Assembly: GCF_900109755.1 (NCBI RefSeq) | Contig: NZ_FOAR01000029.1 | Coordinates: forward strand, 1-53,377 | Source: Pseudomonas agarici | Lineage (GTDB): Bacteria > Pseudomonadota > Gammaproteobacteria > Pseudomonadales > Pseudomonadaceae | Length of the DNA stretch: 53,377 bases | Reading direction: 5' to 3' | Shown here: in pieces, positions 35,102 through 44,853 of the stretch | How the letters are laid out: each line of letters opens with the position of its first letter | Numbering within the stretch: position 1 is the first letter of the stretch | Program-made: the position numbers and the translations under genes | The notes under the pieces: model-generated | The model's input: only the letters and a program-made list of their open reading frames with translations | Told to the model about the DNA's origin: nothing | Databases searched by the model: none

Positions 35102-36322
35102 CTATAGAGCCTGGCAGGGCTTCCAGTCTCGTTGACGCCGGGCAACTGCCTGGGCGGTTTCTCCCACCAGCGCCTGGTAGACAGAGGGAGCGGTGGCGCC
35201 CTCGGTGCTGATCAACAACACCCGTGAGTGCTCATCGAGGCCAACCTGGGCCTTGAGCGCCGGAACTTTGATCAGGTGAATCAATCCGGCCAACCCGGCA
35301 ACCGCCGACTCGCCGGCTATCAGCGGTGTGTCGCGGCGGCTGCCACGGGCCAGGATGCGCATTGCGTTGATTGCTTCATGGTCCTCGATGGTCAGGAAAT
35401 GATCGATGGCCGGACGCAGGAATTTCCACGCCAGGGGTGAGGTTTCGCCGCAGGCCAATCCGGCCATCACCGAGTCCACCGAACCTTGGGTACGGCTGGC
35501 ATGACCACTCAGGGCGCTCTGCAACAGGCAGTCGGCTTGTCGCGGCTCCACCACCGTCATATGCGGTCGAGCCTGTCCATGGTATTCCCAGAAGTAGCTG
35601 GCAATACCCGCGGCCAAACCACCGACCCCGCCTTGTAACAGTACATGGGTAAAGGCAGGTTGTTCGAGGCGCTGTTCGAGCACTTCGGCGGCAATGGTGC
35701 CGTAGCCCTGCATCACGTCGCGGGGGATCTCTTCGTACCCTTCATAGGACGTATCGGAAACGACCCACCAGCCGTTGAGGGTCGCCAACCTCGCGGCTTC
35801 TTCGACGGAGTCGTCATAGTGACCGCTGATACGCACGATCCGCGCGCCATAAGCGGCGATGGCGGTTTCCCGTTCGTGACTGACATTGGCATGCAACACG
35901 ATGACGCAACGGCAACCGACACTTTGTGCCGCCGCAGCCAGGGCGCGTCCGTGATTGCCGTCGGTGGCGCTGATGACTGTGAAATCGGCCAGCGCGTCGC
36001 GATATTCGCCATTGAGTAAGCGGCGCACTTCGAAGTGCCTCGAGCTAAACTGCCCAAGCAGCAGACGCACCAGGGCGACCGGCGCGCCGAGGGCCTTGAA
36101 ACTGCCCAGTTTGGAGCGTGCCGACTCATCCTTCACGTACAGTTGATCGATGCCCAGGCTGGCCGCCAGGTCCGGCAATTCGAACAACGGCGTAGGGCCT
36201 GGGTTCAACTGGCTCCAGTTGGCTAGCCAGGCACGGCTCTGGTGGGCCTGCTCGATGCTGAGAATCGCCTTCAGCTCATCGGGGTAGCGCTGGCGGCAGG
36301 CATTGTCATTGCTGATCAGCAT
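35102..36322 (-). CDS. dpaL: Diaminopropionate ammonia-lyase
   Basis: DpaL (YgeX) is a PLP enzyme that splits 2,3-diaminopropionate into pyruvate and two ammonia. The 406-residue protein has the Schiff-base lysine in SKLGSFKALG (Lys76), TDGNHGRALAAAAQ, a glycine-rich phosphate loop LLQGGVGGLAAGIAS, and STEGATAP near the end, all typical of fold-type II DAPAL. The second of two ATGs (36322) is chosen because TATGGAG lies at good spacing in front. It is 46 bp behind the M20 hydrolase on the same strand, suggesting a catabolic operon for a diaminopropionate-containing or ureido compound. Confidence 0.9.
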   Translation of the reverse strand: MLISNDNACRQRYPDELKAILSIEQAHQSRAWLANWSQLNPGPTPLFELPDLAASLGIDQLYVKDESARSKLGSFKALGAPVALVRLLLGQFSSRHFEVRRLLNGEYRDALADFTVISATDGNHGRALAAAAQSVGCRCVIVLHANVSHERETAIAAYGARIVRISGHYDDSVEEAARLATLNGWWVVSDTSYEGYEEIPRDVMQGYGTIAAEVLEQRLEQPAFTHVLLQGGVGGLAAGIASYFWEYHGQARPHMTVVEPRQADCLLQSALSGHASRTQGSVDSVMAGLACGETSPLAWKFLRPAIDHFLTIEDHEAINAMRILARGSRRDTPLIAGESAVAGLAGLIHLIKVPALKAQVGLDEHSRVLLISTEGATAPSVYQALVGETAQAVARRQRDWKPCQAL

Positions 36323-36368
36323 TGCAGACTCCATAGGAGGGGGAAACGGAGGCAGGGTTTGCCGGCCA

Positions 36369-37631
36369 TCAGCGGCTGACGGCGAGGCGCCGAGTCACGA
36401 CATCGAGTAACACCTCGGCGCCTTTGAGCAGTTGCTCGTCGTCGGTGTGTTCCCGTGGGTTGTGGCTGATGCCGCCGCGGCTGGGAACGAAGATCATCGC
36501 CGCTGGGGCGATGCGGGCGATCATCTGCGCGTCATGCCCGGCACCGGAAGTCATGCGCCGCGACGAGAACCCCAGACGCCGGGCCGAGGTCTCGATTTCG
36601 TCCGCTAGCCCAGCATCGAAGACCACCGGTTGGAAGCGCACCAGTTGTTCACACTGGATGTGTACGCCTTCCTGCTCGGCGACGTGCCCAATGATCGTGT
36701 TCAAGCGTTGCTCGGCGGCCCGCAGACGAGCCTCGTCCGGATCGCGCAGGTCGATGGTGAAGGTCGCCTTGCGCGGGATCACGTTGATCACATCCGGTTC
36801 AAAACGCATGCAACCGACAGTCGCCAGGGTGGTGCCGGACGAGGCCTGGGCGAGATCGCGTAATTGGCTGACAAGGGTGCAGGCGGCCCAGCCGGCATCA
36901 TGGCGCAGGCTGATCGGGGTGGTGCCGGCGTGGTTGGCGTTGCCCTGTACCGTGACCCGTTGCCAGGAAATGCCTTGCAGGTTCTCAACCACGCCGATCA
37001 GGGTATTTTCCGCCTCCAGGATCGGCCCTTGCTCGATGTGCAGTTCCAGGTACTCATGGGGCCTGATGGTGCCTGGCAACAATTGGCCGGCATAGCCGAT
37101 ACGGGCCAGTTCATCACCCAGGCGAGTGCCGTCGGTGCCTTGGGTCGACAGCGCGGCTTCGAGTGTCAGGCCACCGGCGTGCACCAGTGAACCCATCATG
37201 TCCGGCTGGTAGCGCACACCTTCTTCATTGCTGAAAGCAGCAATCACCAGCGGTCGGGCAGGGTATTGGCCGGCCTCGCGAAAGGCACGGGCCACCGCTA
37301 GCCCTGCCAGTACGCCGTAGCAACCATCCAGCGCGCCGGCGTTGGTCACGGTGTCAATATGCGAACCGACCATCAACGGTGCCAGCGGGGTGTCGTGTCG
37401 AGGTTGCAGGGTGCCGAAGATATTACCGATGCGGTCGATCTGCACCATGAGTTTCAGCTCGTTCATCCATTCGACCAACTGGTCGCGCCCAGCCTTTTCC
37501 GTATCGGAAAAAGCGATGCGTGTGCGTCCCCCGGCCTCATGATCGCGACCGATCTCACCAAGCGCCTCAATCTGTCGCAGGAGTTCGGCGCTGTTCAAGC
37601 GCAGGGCGGCGGGGAAGGTGGAACAGCTCAT
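36369..37631 (-). CDS. M20-family Zn hydrolase (N-carbamoyl-amino acid / allantoate amidohydrolase type)
   Basis: A 420-residue metalloenzyme of the hydantoinase/carbamoylase (HyuC/AllC) branch of M20. Metal-site motifs are GSHIDTV with GALDGCYGV, FSNEEGVRY, the dimer-lid region GNANHAGTTP, and the C-terminal GAGHDAQMIA and GGISHNPREHT. It releases an amino acid from an N-carbamoyl or similar ureido substrate. The start ATG (37631) has AAGAGAG upstream; the TTG two codons earlier is less likely. With dpaL it forms a two-gene unit facing a Lrp regulator; together they suggest use of a carbamoylated diaminopropionate-like compound. That combination is inference. Confidence 0.85.
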   Translation of the reverse strand: MSCSTFPAALRLNSAELLRQIEALGEIGRDHEAGGRTRIAFSDTEKAGRDQLVEWMNELKLMVQIDRIGNIFGTLQPRHDTPLAPLMVGSHIDTVTNAGALDGCYGVLAGLAVARAFREAGQYPARPLVIAAFSNEEGVRYQPDMMGSLVHAGGLTLEAALSTQGTDGTRLGDELARIGYAGQLLPGTIRPHEYLELHIEQGPILEAENTLIGVVENLQGISWQRVTVQGNANHAGTTPISLRHDAGWAACTLVSQLRDLAQASSGTTLATVGCMRFEPDVINVIPRKATFTIDLRDPDEARLRAAEQRLNTIIGHVAEQEGVHIQCEQLVRFQPVVFDAGLADEIETSARRLGFSSRRMTSGAGHDAQMIARIAPAAMIFVPSRGGISHNPREHTDDEQLLKGAEVLLDVVTRRLAVSR

Positions 37632-37774
37632 TGGCAACTCTCTTGTGTAGAGGTTTTGGGTATGAATGAAATAATATCTCGCCCTCTGCGCACTCTTTTC
37701 TTGATATTGAGGGTGTAGGCGATGGTTTTTTGCATCATGCAGAGGCTTTCATCAATCTTAATGCGAGGTGTACC

Positions 37775-38242
37775 GTGGGCCTGGATGAGTTCGACCGCCA
37801 ACTGATCGCCGCGGTCCAGGAAGATGCGGGACTGTCCCAGAGCCAATTGGGCGAACGGGTCAATCTGTCCTCCGCCGCAGTCAATCGTCGGCTCAAGCGT
37901 CTGAGCCAGATCGGTGCCATCCGCAAGAGCGTTGCCCTGGTCGATCCTGTCGCGCTGGGCTATCCGCTGACGATCATTGCCGAGGTCGAGGTGGAAAGCG
38001 AGCGCCTGGATCTGCTGGATGCGATGAAGCGCGGCTTTGCCGATTGTCCTCAAGTCCAACAGTGCTACTACACGACCGGAGAATGGGATTTCGTGTTGAT
38101 CCTGGCGGTCAGGAGCATGGAGCACTACACCGAGCTGACTCGGCGGTTGTTCTTCGAGAACAACAACGTCAAACGCTTCAAGACGCTGGTCTCCATGAGC
38201 AGCGTCAAGGTCGGCCTGCAAGTGCCGGTCGACGAGGTGTAG
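37775..38242 (+). CDS. Lrp/AsnC-family regulator
   Basis: A 155-residue feast/famine regulator. N-terminal helix-turn-helix: LDEFDRQLIAAVQEDAGLSQ, LGERVNLSSAAVNRRLKRL; C-terminal RAM ligand domain with CYYTTGEWDFVLILAV and SSVKVGLQVPV. It is divergent from the hydrolase-dpaL pair with a 143-bp spacer, the usual place for a local regulator sensing the amino acid substrate. The start is GTG at 37775: GAGG precedes it and the protein then begins VGLDEFDRQL, matching family length; an earlier TTG adds 15 unconvincing residues. Confidence 0.88.
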   Translation: MGLDEFDRQLIAAVQEDAGLSQSQLGERVNLSSAAVNRRLKRLSQIGAIRKSVALVDPVALGYPLTIIAEVEVESERLDLLDAMKRGFADCPQVQQCYYTTGEWDFVLILAVRSMEHYTELTRRLFFENNNVKRFKTLVSMSSVKVGLQVPVDEV

Positions 38243-38371
38243 CGCTACGGCGCGGCTATCATCGACACTGCTCATCGACAGTACTGAAACACTTTTGATT
38301 GACTTGAATGTCGGCGCGTCGCCCATTCGACCCGATAATGCCGGACTACCCTCACTTCAGGCGTCTCCCTC

Positions 38372-38902
38372 ATGTTCGAAATCAAGCCCTTCAATCCCGA
38401 GACCTATCGACAGCAGACCCGTCGCGCTACCCTGATCATCGCGGTGATTTTCGTCCTGCTGGCGATGCTGTTGTCTGGGTTGACAGTGATGCTGTTCGGC
38501 ACCCCCGGTGGCGATAACTTGCGGCTCAACGCCGCTGGCGTGTTCGTGGCGGTCCTGCTGATGGCGGCGCTGATGCGCCAAGTGTTCTGGAAGCAGCCGT
38601 GGATGGCGGCGGCCGTCTACGGCTGGCAGCTCAAGCGCAGCCTGATGCGAATCACCAACGTCATGCACCGGGTGACGGCCAACGTGCAGGCGCATGATCC
38701 ACTGGCAATGAAGCTGCTGCGCTTCTATCACCTGGGGTTGACCCAGATGCATCAGTTGGATGGCAACTCCAGCAGCCACGACCAGATGTTGCATGAGATC
38801 GAACAGCACAAGTCTGCTATGGAAGCGCTCGGACTCGACACCGAACAACTGGGCCTGGATCTGCGGTGGCTGGAATCGATCAACAAAACCGAGACGCGTT
38901 AA
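38372..38902 (+). CDS. DUF3087 membrane protein
   Basis: A 176-residue protein with two membrane helices near the N-terminus (LIIAVIFVLLAMLLSGLTVM and a second, AAGVFVAVLLMAALM) and a helical cytosolic domain (GLTQMHQLDGNSSSHDQML, IEQHKSAMEALGLDTEQLGL). This matches DUF3087, known mainly from gamma-proteobacteria, with no assigned role. The ATG is the only sensible start. It is followed at 90 bp by a lipoprotein gene on the same strand, possibly in one transcript. Confidence 0.85.
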   Translation: MFEIKPFNPETYRQQTRRATLIIAVIFVLLAMLLSGLTVMLFGTPGGDNLRLNAAGVFVAVLLMAALMRQVFWKQPWMAAAVYGWQLKRSLMRITNVMHRVTANVQAHDPLAMKLLRFYHLGLTQMHQLDGNSSSHDQMLHEIEQHKSAMEALGLDTEQLGLDLRWLESINKTETR

Positions 38903-38992
38903 CGCCCGCCGCGGGGCTTTCGCGACCTATACTCAAGGTATTCCAAGGCGTGCGGCCGACCGTGGCCGTGCCTGTTTCAAGGAGTGGCAAGC

Positions 38993-40027
38993 GTGAGCCG
39001 GCGTGGATGGATCGTCGCCTTGATCGTGGTGCTGGTCGGATGCACCGCCCATGAGCGTGCCCGACAGGTTCCAGCGGCGATCAGCCTCACCCCACAAACC
39101 TGGCAGCAAATCGACGTCGAGCTGGTGCTCGCTTCACAGGAGGCTACTCGCCAGGCTGAAGTCTATGCGCACGGCGCCATGAACCACTGGCGAACAAGGG
39201 TTTACCAGCAAACCGAGGAAAAATTCCTGCCCTGGTACAACAACTACTGGACCCAGGAGTGGCTGTCGATCAAGGTCGGTTGGTACAAGCTCAACGAGCG
39301 CGGCGAACCTGACCCATCGGCCATGCGCCTGGCGGCGTATCTGCAAGATCAATATCAACGGCGCGTGCTGGCGCCGGTCGCGGTAGAGATCGATCCCGAG
39401 GCGATTGTTGAACAATCGGCGCAATTCTATGTGGAACTGCTGGGGCATCAGGCGCAGGCCATCGCCCAGCGTTATGGTGTGCCACCAGAGCAATGGAGTC
39501 GACACCTCCATGCCATTCCCGCCCTATCACTGGGCCCGCCCTCAGCGCGCAATGCTTCCCTGTATCAGTTGCTGCAGGCCCAGCCCCTGAGCACACTGCC
39601 AGCCTATGGGGCATTGATCGAAAGGGTGCACGCCGCCGCCGGAAGCGTGTCAGACCAGCCGGGTGTCGGCATTTCGGCGGTGGCTAAGCAGACGCACGAG
39701 GAGCTTGAGGCTCAGTTTGCAGGCCGAGGCACCGTCGGTGCTGTCGCGGCGGCGGTGGGACGCGTGGCCGGGGCAATGATTTCCATCGGCATGGCAGGCG
39801 TCCGAGCGATGAGCCTGCAGAACAACCGGCCCAATACTGATGCGCAGATTCGCCAAACCCTGGGAGCGGCCTTCGACCAGGCCTGGCTCAAGTCGCTGAA
39901 CAACCCCGGCACCGGGGTCATGGCTGGCGTCTATTATCTCTCGGCGCAGATCGAAGGCAACCTGGCGATTCCCGCCAGGGAACCGGTGTTACCCGAGCCG
40001 GTATCCTGGAAGTCTTCTCGCCCCTGA
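38993..40027 (+). CDS. Large lipoprotein of unknown function
   Basis: A 344-residue lipoprotein precursor: MSRRGWIVALIVVLVGC gives the lipobox LVGC with Cys17. The mature part starts TAHERARQVPAA and contains aromatic-rich helices (FLPWYNNYWTQEWLSIKVGW) and a Gly/Ala-rich, weakly hydrophobic stretch (GTVGAVAAAVGRVAGAMISI) that could insert in a membrane. The GTG start at 38993 fits AAGGAG at nine bases; a GTG nine bases earlier overlaps that site. I do not recognise the family. Its position behind the DUF3087 gene suggests a cell-envelope role. Confidence 0.78.
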   Translation: MSRRGWIVALIVVLVGCTAHERARQVPAAISLTPQTWQQIDVELVLASQEATRQAEVYAHGAMNHWRTRVYQQTEEKFLPWYNNYWTQEWLSIKVGWYKLNERGEPDPSAMRLAAYLQDQYQRRVLAPVAVEIDPEAIVEQSAQFYVELLGHQAQAIAQRYGVPPEQWSRHLHAIPALSLGPPSARNASLYQLLQAQPLSTLPAYGALIERVHAAAGSVSDQPGVGISAVAKQTHEELEAQFAGRGTVGAVAAAVGRVAGAMISIGMAGVRAMSLQNNRPNTDAQIRQTLGAAFDQAWLKSLNNPGTGVMAGVYYLSAQIEGNLAIPAREPVLPEPVSWKSSRP

Positions 40028-40115
40028 ACAGCTGACGCCAACTCATCTCGACGTCTTCTATTAAGATAGACTCGGCGCCTACGTCGATACACATCATCAG
40101 GGATTCGAGTCTTTC

Positions 40116-41471
40116 ATGTCCTCACGCCCACAACGCCCTCTCTGGCAGGTCTACCTGGTTTTCCTGGCACCCATGGTGCTGTCCAACTTCCTGCAGTCAT
40201 TTTCCGGCACCCTCAACAGTATCTATATCGGGCAGATGCTCGGCACCCAAGCCCTGGCAGCGGTGTCCGGCATGTTCCCGGTGGTGTTCTTCTTCATTGC
40301 TTTGATCATCGGCCTGGGCGCCGGTGCCTCGGTACTGATCGGCCAGGCCTGGGGGGCGCGTGAGCCGCAAACCGTCAAGTCAGTTGTTGGCACGACGCTG
40401 GCGCTGGGTGCGTTGATCGGGCTGACGGCCGCGGTGCTCGGGAGTATCTTCGCCCGACCGGCGTTGCAGGGGCTTGGAACACCTGCCGATGTGCTGGACG
40501 ATGCTGTCGGTTATGCGCAGATGATGATGCTGATCATGCCGTTGCTGCTGGTTTTTGTGCTGTTCACGCAGTTGCTGCGCGGGATCAGTGATACGGTATC
40601 GCCGCTGCTGGCGTTGCTGGTGTCTACCGGGGTCGGTTTGTTGCTGACTCCGGCGTTGATTCGCGGCTGGCTGGGGTTGCCGCAGATGGGTATTCGGAGC
40701 GCCGCATTGGCCGGCCTGGCGGGGACGGCTTGCGCCATGCTGTTCCTTGCGCTGCGCCTGCGGCACAAGAACAGCGTCATGGCTCCGGACCGCGCCCTGT
40801 TGACGGCAATGCGCCTGGATCGGGCGATCCTCGGCAAGGTCCTGCGCATCGGCTTGCCCACCGGACTGCAGATGATCGTGTTGTCGTTGTCCGAACTGGT
40901 GATTCTCTCGCTGGTCAACCGCCACGGTTCCCAAGCCACGGCGGCCTATGGTGCGGTCACGCAGATCGTCAACTATGTGCAGTTCCCGGCGCTGTCGATT
41001 GCTATCACTGCCTCGATTCTCGGTGCTCAGGCGATCGGTGCCGGGCGCCAGGAACGGATCGGTGCGATCCTACGTAGCGGCCTGTTGATCAACACCTGTC
41101 TGACCGGTGGCCTGATAGTTTTCGGCTATGGGCTTTCCCACTGGTTGCTGGGTCTGTTCATCACCGAGCCCTCCACTCAGGCGACTGCCGAGCATCTGCT
41201 GCATATCATGCTTTGGAGCCTGCTGGTGTTCGGTTACCAGGCTGTGATCGGCGGCGTCATGCGCGCCAGCGGCACGGTAATGGTGCCAGTTGTGATCATC
41301 ATCTTCTGCATCCTTGGGATCGAATTGCCGGTGGCCTACCTGCTCGACGCCCACCTTGGCCTGGAAGGTGTGTGGATGGCATTTCCGGCGACGTATATCG
41401 GCATGTTGCTTTTGCAGGTGGCTTACTACCGGTTGGTATGGCGCCACAAGCGAATCGAGCGCTTGATCTGA
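40116..41471 (+). CDS. MATE-family multidrug/toxin exporter
   Basis: A 451-residue inner-membrane antiporter with twelve helices in two similar halves: VYLVFLAPMVLSNFLQSF with NSIYIGQMLGTQALAAVSG in the first, and GLPTGLQMIVLSLSELVILS with QATAAYGAVTQIVNYVQFPA in the second. These are MATE hallmarks (DinF/NorM superfamily). It probably exports cationic drugs or metabolites by Na+ or H+ exchange. The substrate is unknown. It is the only gene of its transcript, as far as spacing shows. Confidence 0.9.
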   Translation: MSSRPQRPLWQVYLVFLAPMVLSNFLQSFSGTLNSIYIGQMLGTQALAAVSGMFPVVFFFIALIIGLGAGASVLIGQAWGAREPQTVKSVVGTTLALGALIGLTAAVLGSIFARPALQGLGTPADVLDDAVGYAQMMMLIMPLLLVFVLFTQLLRGISDTVSPLLALLVSTGVGLLLTPALIRGWLGLPQMGIRSAALAGLAGTACAMLFLALRLRHKNSVMAPDRALLTAMRLDRAILGKVLRIGLPTGLQMIVLSLSELVILSLVNRHGSQATAAYGAVTQIVNYVQFPALSIAITASILGAQAIGAGRQERIGAILRSGLLINTCLTGGLIVFGYGLSHWLLGLFITEPSTQATAEHLLHIMLWSLLVFGYQAVIGGVMRASGTVMVPVVIIIFCILGIELPVAYLLDAHLGLEGVWMAFPATYIGMLLLQVAYYRLVWRHKRIERLI

Positions 41472-41718
41472 CCCTGAATGAGCCTGGTGGTATCTCTCTT
41501 AGGAGGGTATTGGAACCTCGCTCAAATGGCGCACGATGGCGTGACAGGGGCGCGGTGCCTGGCGTTTCTCACACCAAGGCACTAGCTGAGTGTTCATTGA
41601 CAGGGATGCGTGCTGAACAACGTGGTGAGGCGGTTCTTCGTGATTGAGTCATTTGGTGCTAGACGAGCATTTTACGTTTGCATAGGCTGACGGCTTTTTT
41701 GCGGCAGGGGAACGTGTC

Positions 41719-42699
41719 TTGAATCGCGACACACTTGAGCGGAGCCAAATACCGGTCTACTTCGTCGCCGTGGTCATTGCGGCGTTGCTCGGACTGAAGG
41801 CGCCTGGTATCGCCCAGGGACTAAACGCCCTGGTAACACCGAGCATCGCGTTATTGATGTATGCAATGTTCCTGCAAATCCCCTTTCTCGATCTACGCCG
41901 TGGCCTCGGAGACCGGGACTTCATGGTGGCGTTGCTGCTAGCCAATTTCGTTTTGATTCCGCTGCTGGTCTGGGCCCTGAGCCGAGGCCTGGTGGCACAT
42001 CCAGCGATTCTGACGGGGGCGCTGATGGTGCTACTGACACCCTGCATCGACTATGTGGTGGTGTTCACTCATATTGGCAAGGGTGACTCGCGGAGCATTC
42101 TGGCGGCCACGCCGATCCTCTTGTTGCTTCAGTTGATTTTGTTGCCGATTTACTTGGCTTTTATGCTGGGTAGCCAGGCCGGGGTGGTGATCTCCATCGA
42201 CCCGTTTGTCGAGACATTTCTTGCACTGATCGTTGCGCCTCTGCTGTTGGCCGTGGCAACTTGCGCGCTGTCCCGGCGCTCACGGATCGTCAATGTCTGG
42301 AACGAGGCCTGGGCCTGGTTGCCGGTGCCGGCGATGGCGGCGGTCTTGCTGGTGGTGGTCGGTTCCCAGGTTACCTCGGTGGTGCGCGATATCGACCGGC
42401 TCGCGCCAGTGATTCCGGTGTATATCGGCTTCATGCTGCTGGCGCCGGTCATGGGGGCTCTGGCTTCGCGACTCTGTGGATTGCCGGCGAGCACCGCGCG
42501 CGCTGTCACCTTCAGTGCTTCGACGCGCAATTCCCTGGTGGTGCTGCCATTGGCCCTGGCGTTGCCCGAGGATATCCGCGGTCTGGCCGCCACCGCCGTG
42601 ATCACCCAGACATTGCTCGAGCTGGTGGCACAGTTGATCTATATCCGCGTCATTCCGACACTGGTCTGGCGCAATCAGCCGCAAGGGCCGGCCAGCTGA
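41719..42699 (+). CDS. BASS/ACR3-type transporter (arsenite-exporter-like)
   Basis: A 326-residue inner-membrane carrier with ten hydrophobic helices. Features of the ACR3/bile-acid-symporter superfamily are seen: LLMYAMFLQIPFLDLR near residue 45, LTPCIDYVVVFTHIGKGD (with the conserved Cys of ACR3-like proteins) and TFSASTRNSLVVLPLALALP near the end. Similar Pseudomonas genes are called arsenic resistance protein, but no arsR, arsC or arsH is nearby, so the substrate is uncertain. The start is TTG, with AGGGGAA about nine bases upstream; no ATG is available before the first helix. The stop is five bases from the convergent lipoprotein gene. Confidence 0.82.
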   Translation: MNRDTLERSQIPVYFVAVVIAALLGLKAPGIAQGLNALVTPSIALLMYAMFLQIPFLDLRRGLGDRDFMVALLLANFVLIPLLVWALSRGLVAHPAILTGALMVLLTPCIDYVVVFTHIGKGDSRSILAATPILLLLQLILLPIYLAFMLGSQAGVVISIDPFVETFLALIVAPLLLAVATCALSRRSRIVNVWNEAWAWLPVPAMAAVLLVVVGSQVTSVVRDIDRLAPVIPVYIGFMLLAPVMGALASRLCGLPASTARAVTFSASTRNSLVVLPLALALPEDIRGLAATAVITQTLLELVAQLIYIRVIPTLVWRNQPQGPAS

Positions 42700-42704
42700 G
42701 CGGA

Positions 42705-43103
42705 TCACAGCTCCTCGATGGCCGCACGGATCTGATCGGCGACCGGTTGTTCCAGTGTGCTGTAGAGCTGTGCCAGGACCCGGCCGCTTTTCGAACGATA
42801 GACATGCGGCCCCGCCAGGGCCTCCAAGGCTTGGAAATGCTCTTGCAGATGGTCACAGTACTCACGGGTTTCGCAGACAAAGAACTGTCCGCCCTTGGGC
42901 GCAATACTCGGAAAGGCCACTTCCACCCGTTCCTTGTAGGTGTTGGGCAGCAGGCTCAGGGGCTTGCGCTTGGGATAGCTCACGGCACCGAAAGGGACAC
43001 CGTTGGCTTTCAGGGCATTGAGTACCGTCTGGACGGTGGGCGTGGCATCGTTGCCACAGGCGACCAGGGGCAGGCCGGCGATTATCAATAAAAGGGCTTT
43101 CAT
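42705..43103 (-). CDS. Small lipoprotein, hypothetical
   Basis: A 132-residue lipoprotein: signal MKALLLIIAGLPLVAC with Cys16, then a mature domain of about 115 residues with TVQTVLNALKANGVPFGAVS, RKPLSLLPNTYKERVEVAFP and FFVCETREYCDHLQEHFQAL. A single Cys pair in the mature part (CETREYC) could form a disulfide. The ATG at 43103 is preferred since the 13-residue upstream extension would bury the signal peptide. Family not recognised. It faces the ACR3-like gene tail to tail. Confidence 0.78.
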   Translation of the reverse strand: MKALLLIIAGLPLVACGNDATPTVQTVLNALKANGVPFGAVSYPKRKPLSLLPNTYKERVEVAFPSIAPKGGQFFVCETREYCDHLQEHFQALEALAGPHVYRSKSGRVLAQLYSTLEQPVADQIRAAIEEL

Positions 43104-43407
43104 CCTGACATTCCTTGTTTCATCACACGTTGCGCTTTCCATCAGCGGTTACTGACCGAAACGGCTAGGTGGATAGGGTGTTTTGTATTGAATATTGTGC
43201 AGGACTGTTGTTTCGATGGGTGTAGGCTTTGTCTCGATAATCTGTAATTGTTCTTTGAGTTGTTGTCGGTTGGGTCGGGTATAAAGCGCTATTGAATAAA
43301 CAATCTTTATGCTGTCAGGCTACAGGCTGTCGGCGGCGGAAACCCAATAGGTTCAGGGCAGTTGATAGCAATAGATCACCTTGGTGAAAGGGCGGCTCGG
43401 GACCGTT

Positions 43408-44853
43408 TTACCCGTGCTGCACCCCAGCCCGTTTCAGCAATTGCTTGCAGCGTTCGGACAGATGCTCCACCCGTAAATGCTTGCCTGCCTTGGCATAACG
43501 CTCGCGCAGGCTCTTTAGCGCGGCAATCGCCGAGTAGTCGACGAAGCTTAGGTGGCGACAATCGAGTACCACCTTCTGTGGATCGTTGCTGGGATCGAAC
43601 AGGTTCTGGAACGGCGTCGTCGAGGCAAAGAACAGTGTGCCATGCAAGCGGTACAGCTTGCTGCCGTCGGCTTCTTCATGGGTGTCGGCATACAACTCGC
43701 GGGCGTGCTGCCAGGCGAAGTTGAGCGCGGCTATCAGGATCCCGCACAAAACCGCCGTCGCCAGGTCGGTCAATACGGTGATCAGCGTGACGGCAATGAT
43801 CACCAGTACATCGTTGAGCGGCACCTTGTTCAACACTCGCAACGAGGCCCAGGCGAAAGTCTGTTGGGACACCACGAACATCACCCCCACCAGCGCGGCC
43901 AGCGGGATGCGCTCGATCAACGGAGAGAGGAACAACACGAACAGCAGGATCATCACCCCAGCTACCACGCCGGATAAGCGGCCACGGCCACCGGAACTGA
44001 GGTTGATCACGGTCTGGCCGATCATGGCGCAACCGGCCATGCCGCCGAACAGGCCGGAGACCATATTGGCCGCGCCGAGCGCCACGCATTCGCGATCCGG
44101 ATAGCTGCGGGTCTCGGTGATTTCGTCGGTGAGGTTGAGAGTCAGCAGGGTTTCCAGCAGGCCCACCAGCGCCATCAACAGCGCGTAGGGAGCGATGATA
44201 TGCAGGGTTTCCAGATTCCACGGAATCTGCGGCAGCGTGGGGGCGGGTAGGCCACCGGCGATATGAGCCATGTCCCCCAGGGTGCGAGTCGGCAGGCCAA
44301 ATAGGTAGACCAGCAGGCCGACTCCGAGGATCGCCACCAACGCCGGCGGTACCGCACGATTCAGGCGTGGCAGCAGGTAGACGATGGCCATGGTCAGCGC
44401 TACCAGCCCGAGCATCAATGCCAATGGCTCGCCGCTCAACCAACCATCCCCCACCTTGAATTGCTCCAGTTGGGCCAGGGCGATAATGATCGCCAGCCCG
44501 TTGACGAAGCCGAGCATCACCGAGTGCGGCACCATGCGCACCAGCTTGCCCAGGCGCAACAGGCCGAACGCAACCATGATCAAACCACCCAGCAGCACCG
44601 TTGCCAACAGGTATTGCGCGCCGTGCTGTACCACCAGCGCGACGATGACCACGGCCATGGACCCGGCGGCTCCGGAGATCATCCCCGGGCGTCCGCCGAA
44701 CAGGGCGGTCAGGGTACAGATGATAAAAGCGCCGTACAGGCCCATCAGTGGGTTGAGGTGGGCGACGAGGGCAAAGGCGATGCATTCGGGCACCAGGGCA
44801 AAGGAGGTGGTGAGTCCGGCCAGGACATCAGCGCGTAGACGGGCGGGTTTCAT
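43408..44853 (-). CDS. SulP-family inorganic anion transporter
   Basis: A 481-residue inner-membrane transporter of the SLC26/SulP family, which moves sulfate, bicarbonate or related anions. Hydrophobic helices span residues ~10-390, with the SulP signature regions LVPECIAFALVAHLNPLMGL and GLFGGMAGCAMIGQTVINLS. A C-terminal STAS domain follows (VVLDCRHLSFVDYSAIAALK). The length is a little short (typical 490-570), mainly in the STAS part. The start MKPARLRADVLAG is standard. It is divergent from ggt. The exact anion cannot be told. Confidence 0.9.
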   Translation of the reverse strand: MKPARLRADVLAGLTTSFALVPECIAFALVAHLNPLMGLYGAFIICTLTALFGGRPGMISGAAGSMAVVIVALVVQHGAQYLLATVLLGGLIMVAFGLLRLGKLVRMVPHSVMLGFVNGLAIIIALAQLEQFKVGDGWLSGEPLALMLGLVALTMAIVYLLPRLNRAVPPALVAILGVGLLVYLFGLPTRTLGDMAHIAGGLPAPTLPQIPWNLETLHIIAPYALLMALVGLLETLLTLNLTDEITETRSYPDRECVALGAANMVSGLFGGMAGCAMIGQTVINLSSGGRGRLSGVVAGVMILLFVLFLSPLIERIPLAALVGVMFVVSQQTFAWASLRVLNKVPLNDVLVIIAVTLITVLTDLATAVLCGILIAALNFAWQHARELYADTHEEADGSKLYRLHGTLFFASTTPFQNLFDPSNDPQKVVLDCRHLSFVDYSAIAALKSLRERYAKAGKHLRVEHLSERCKQLLKRAGVQHG

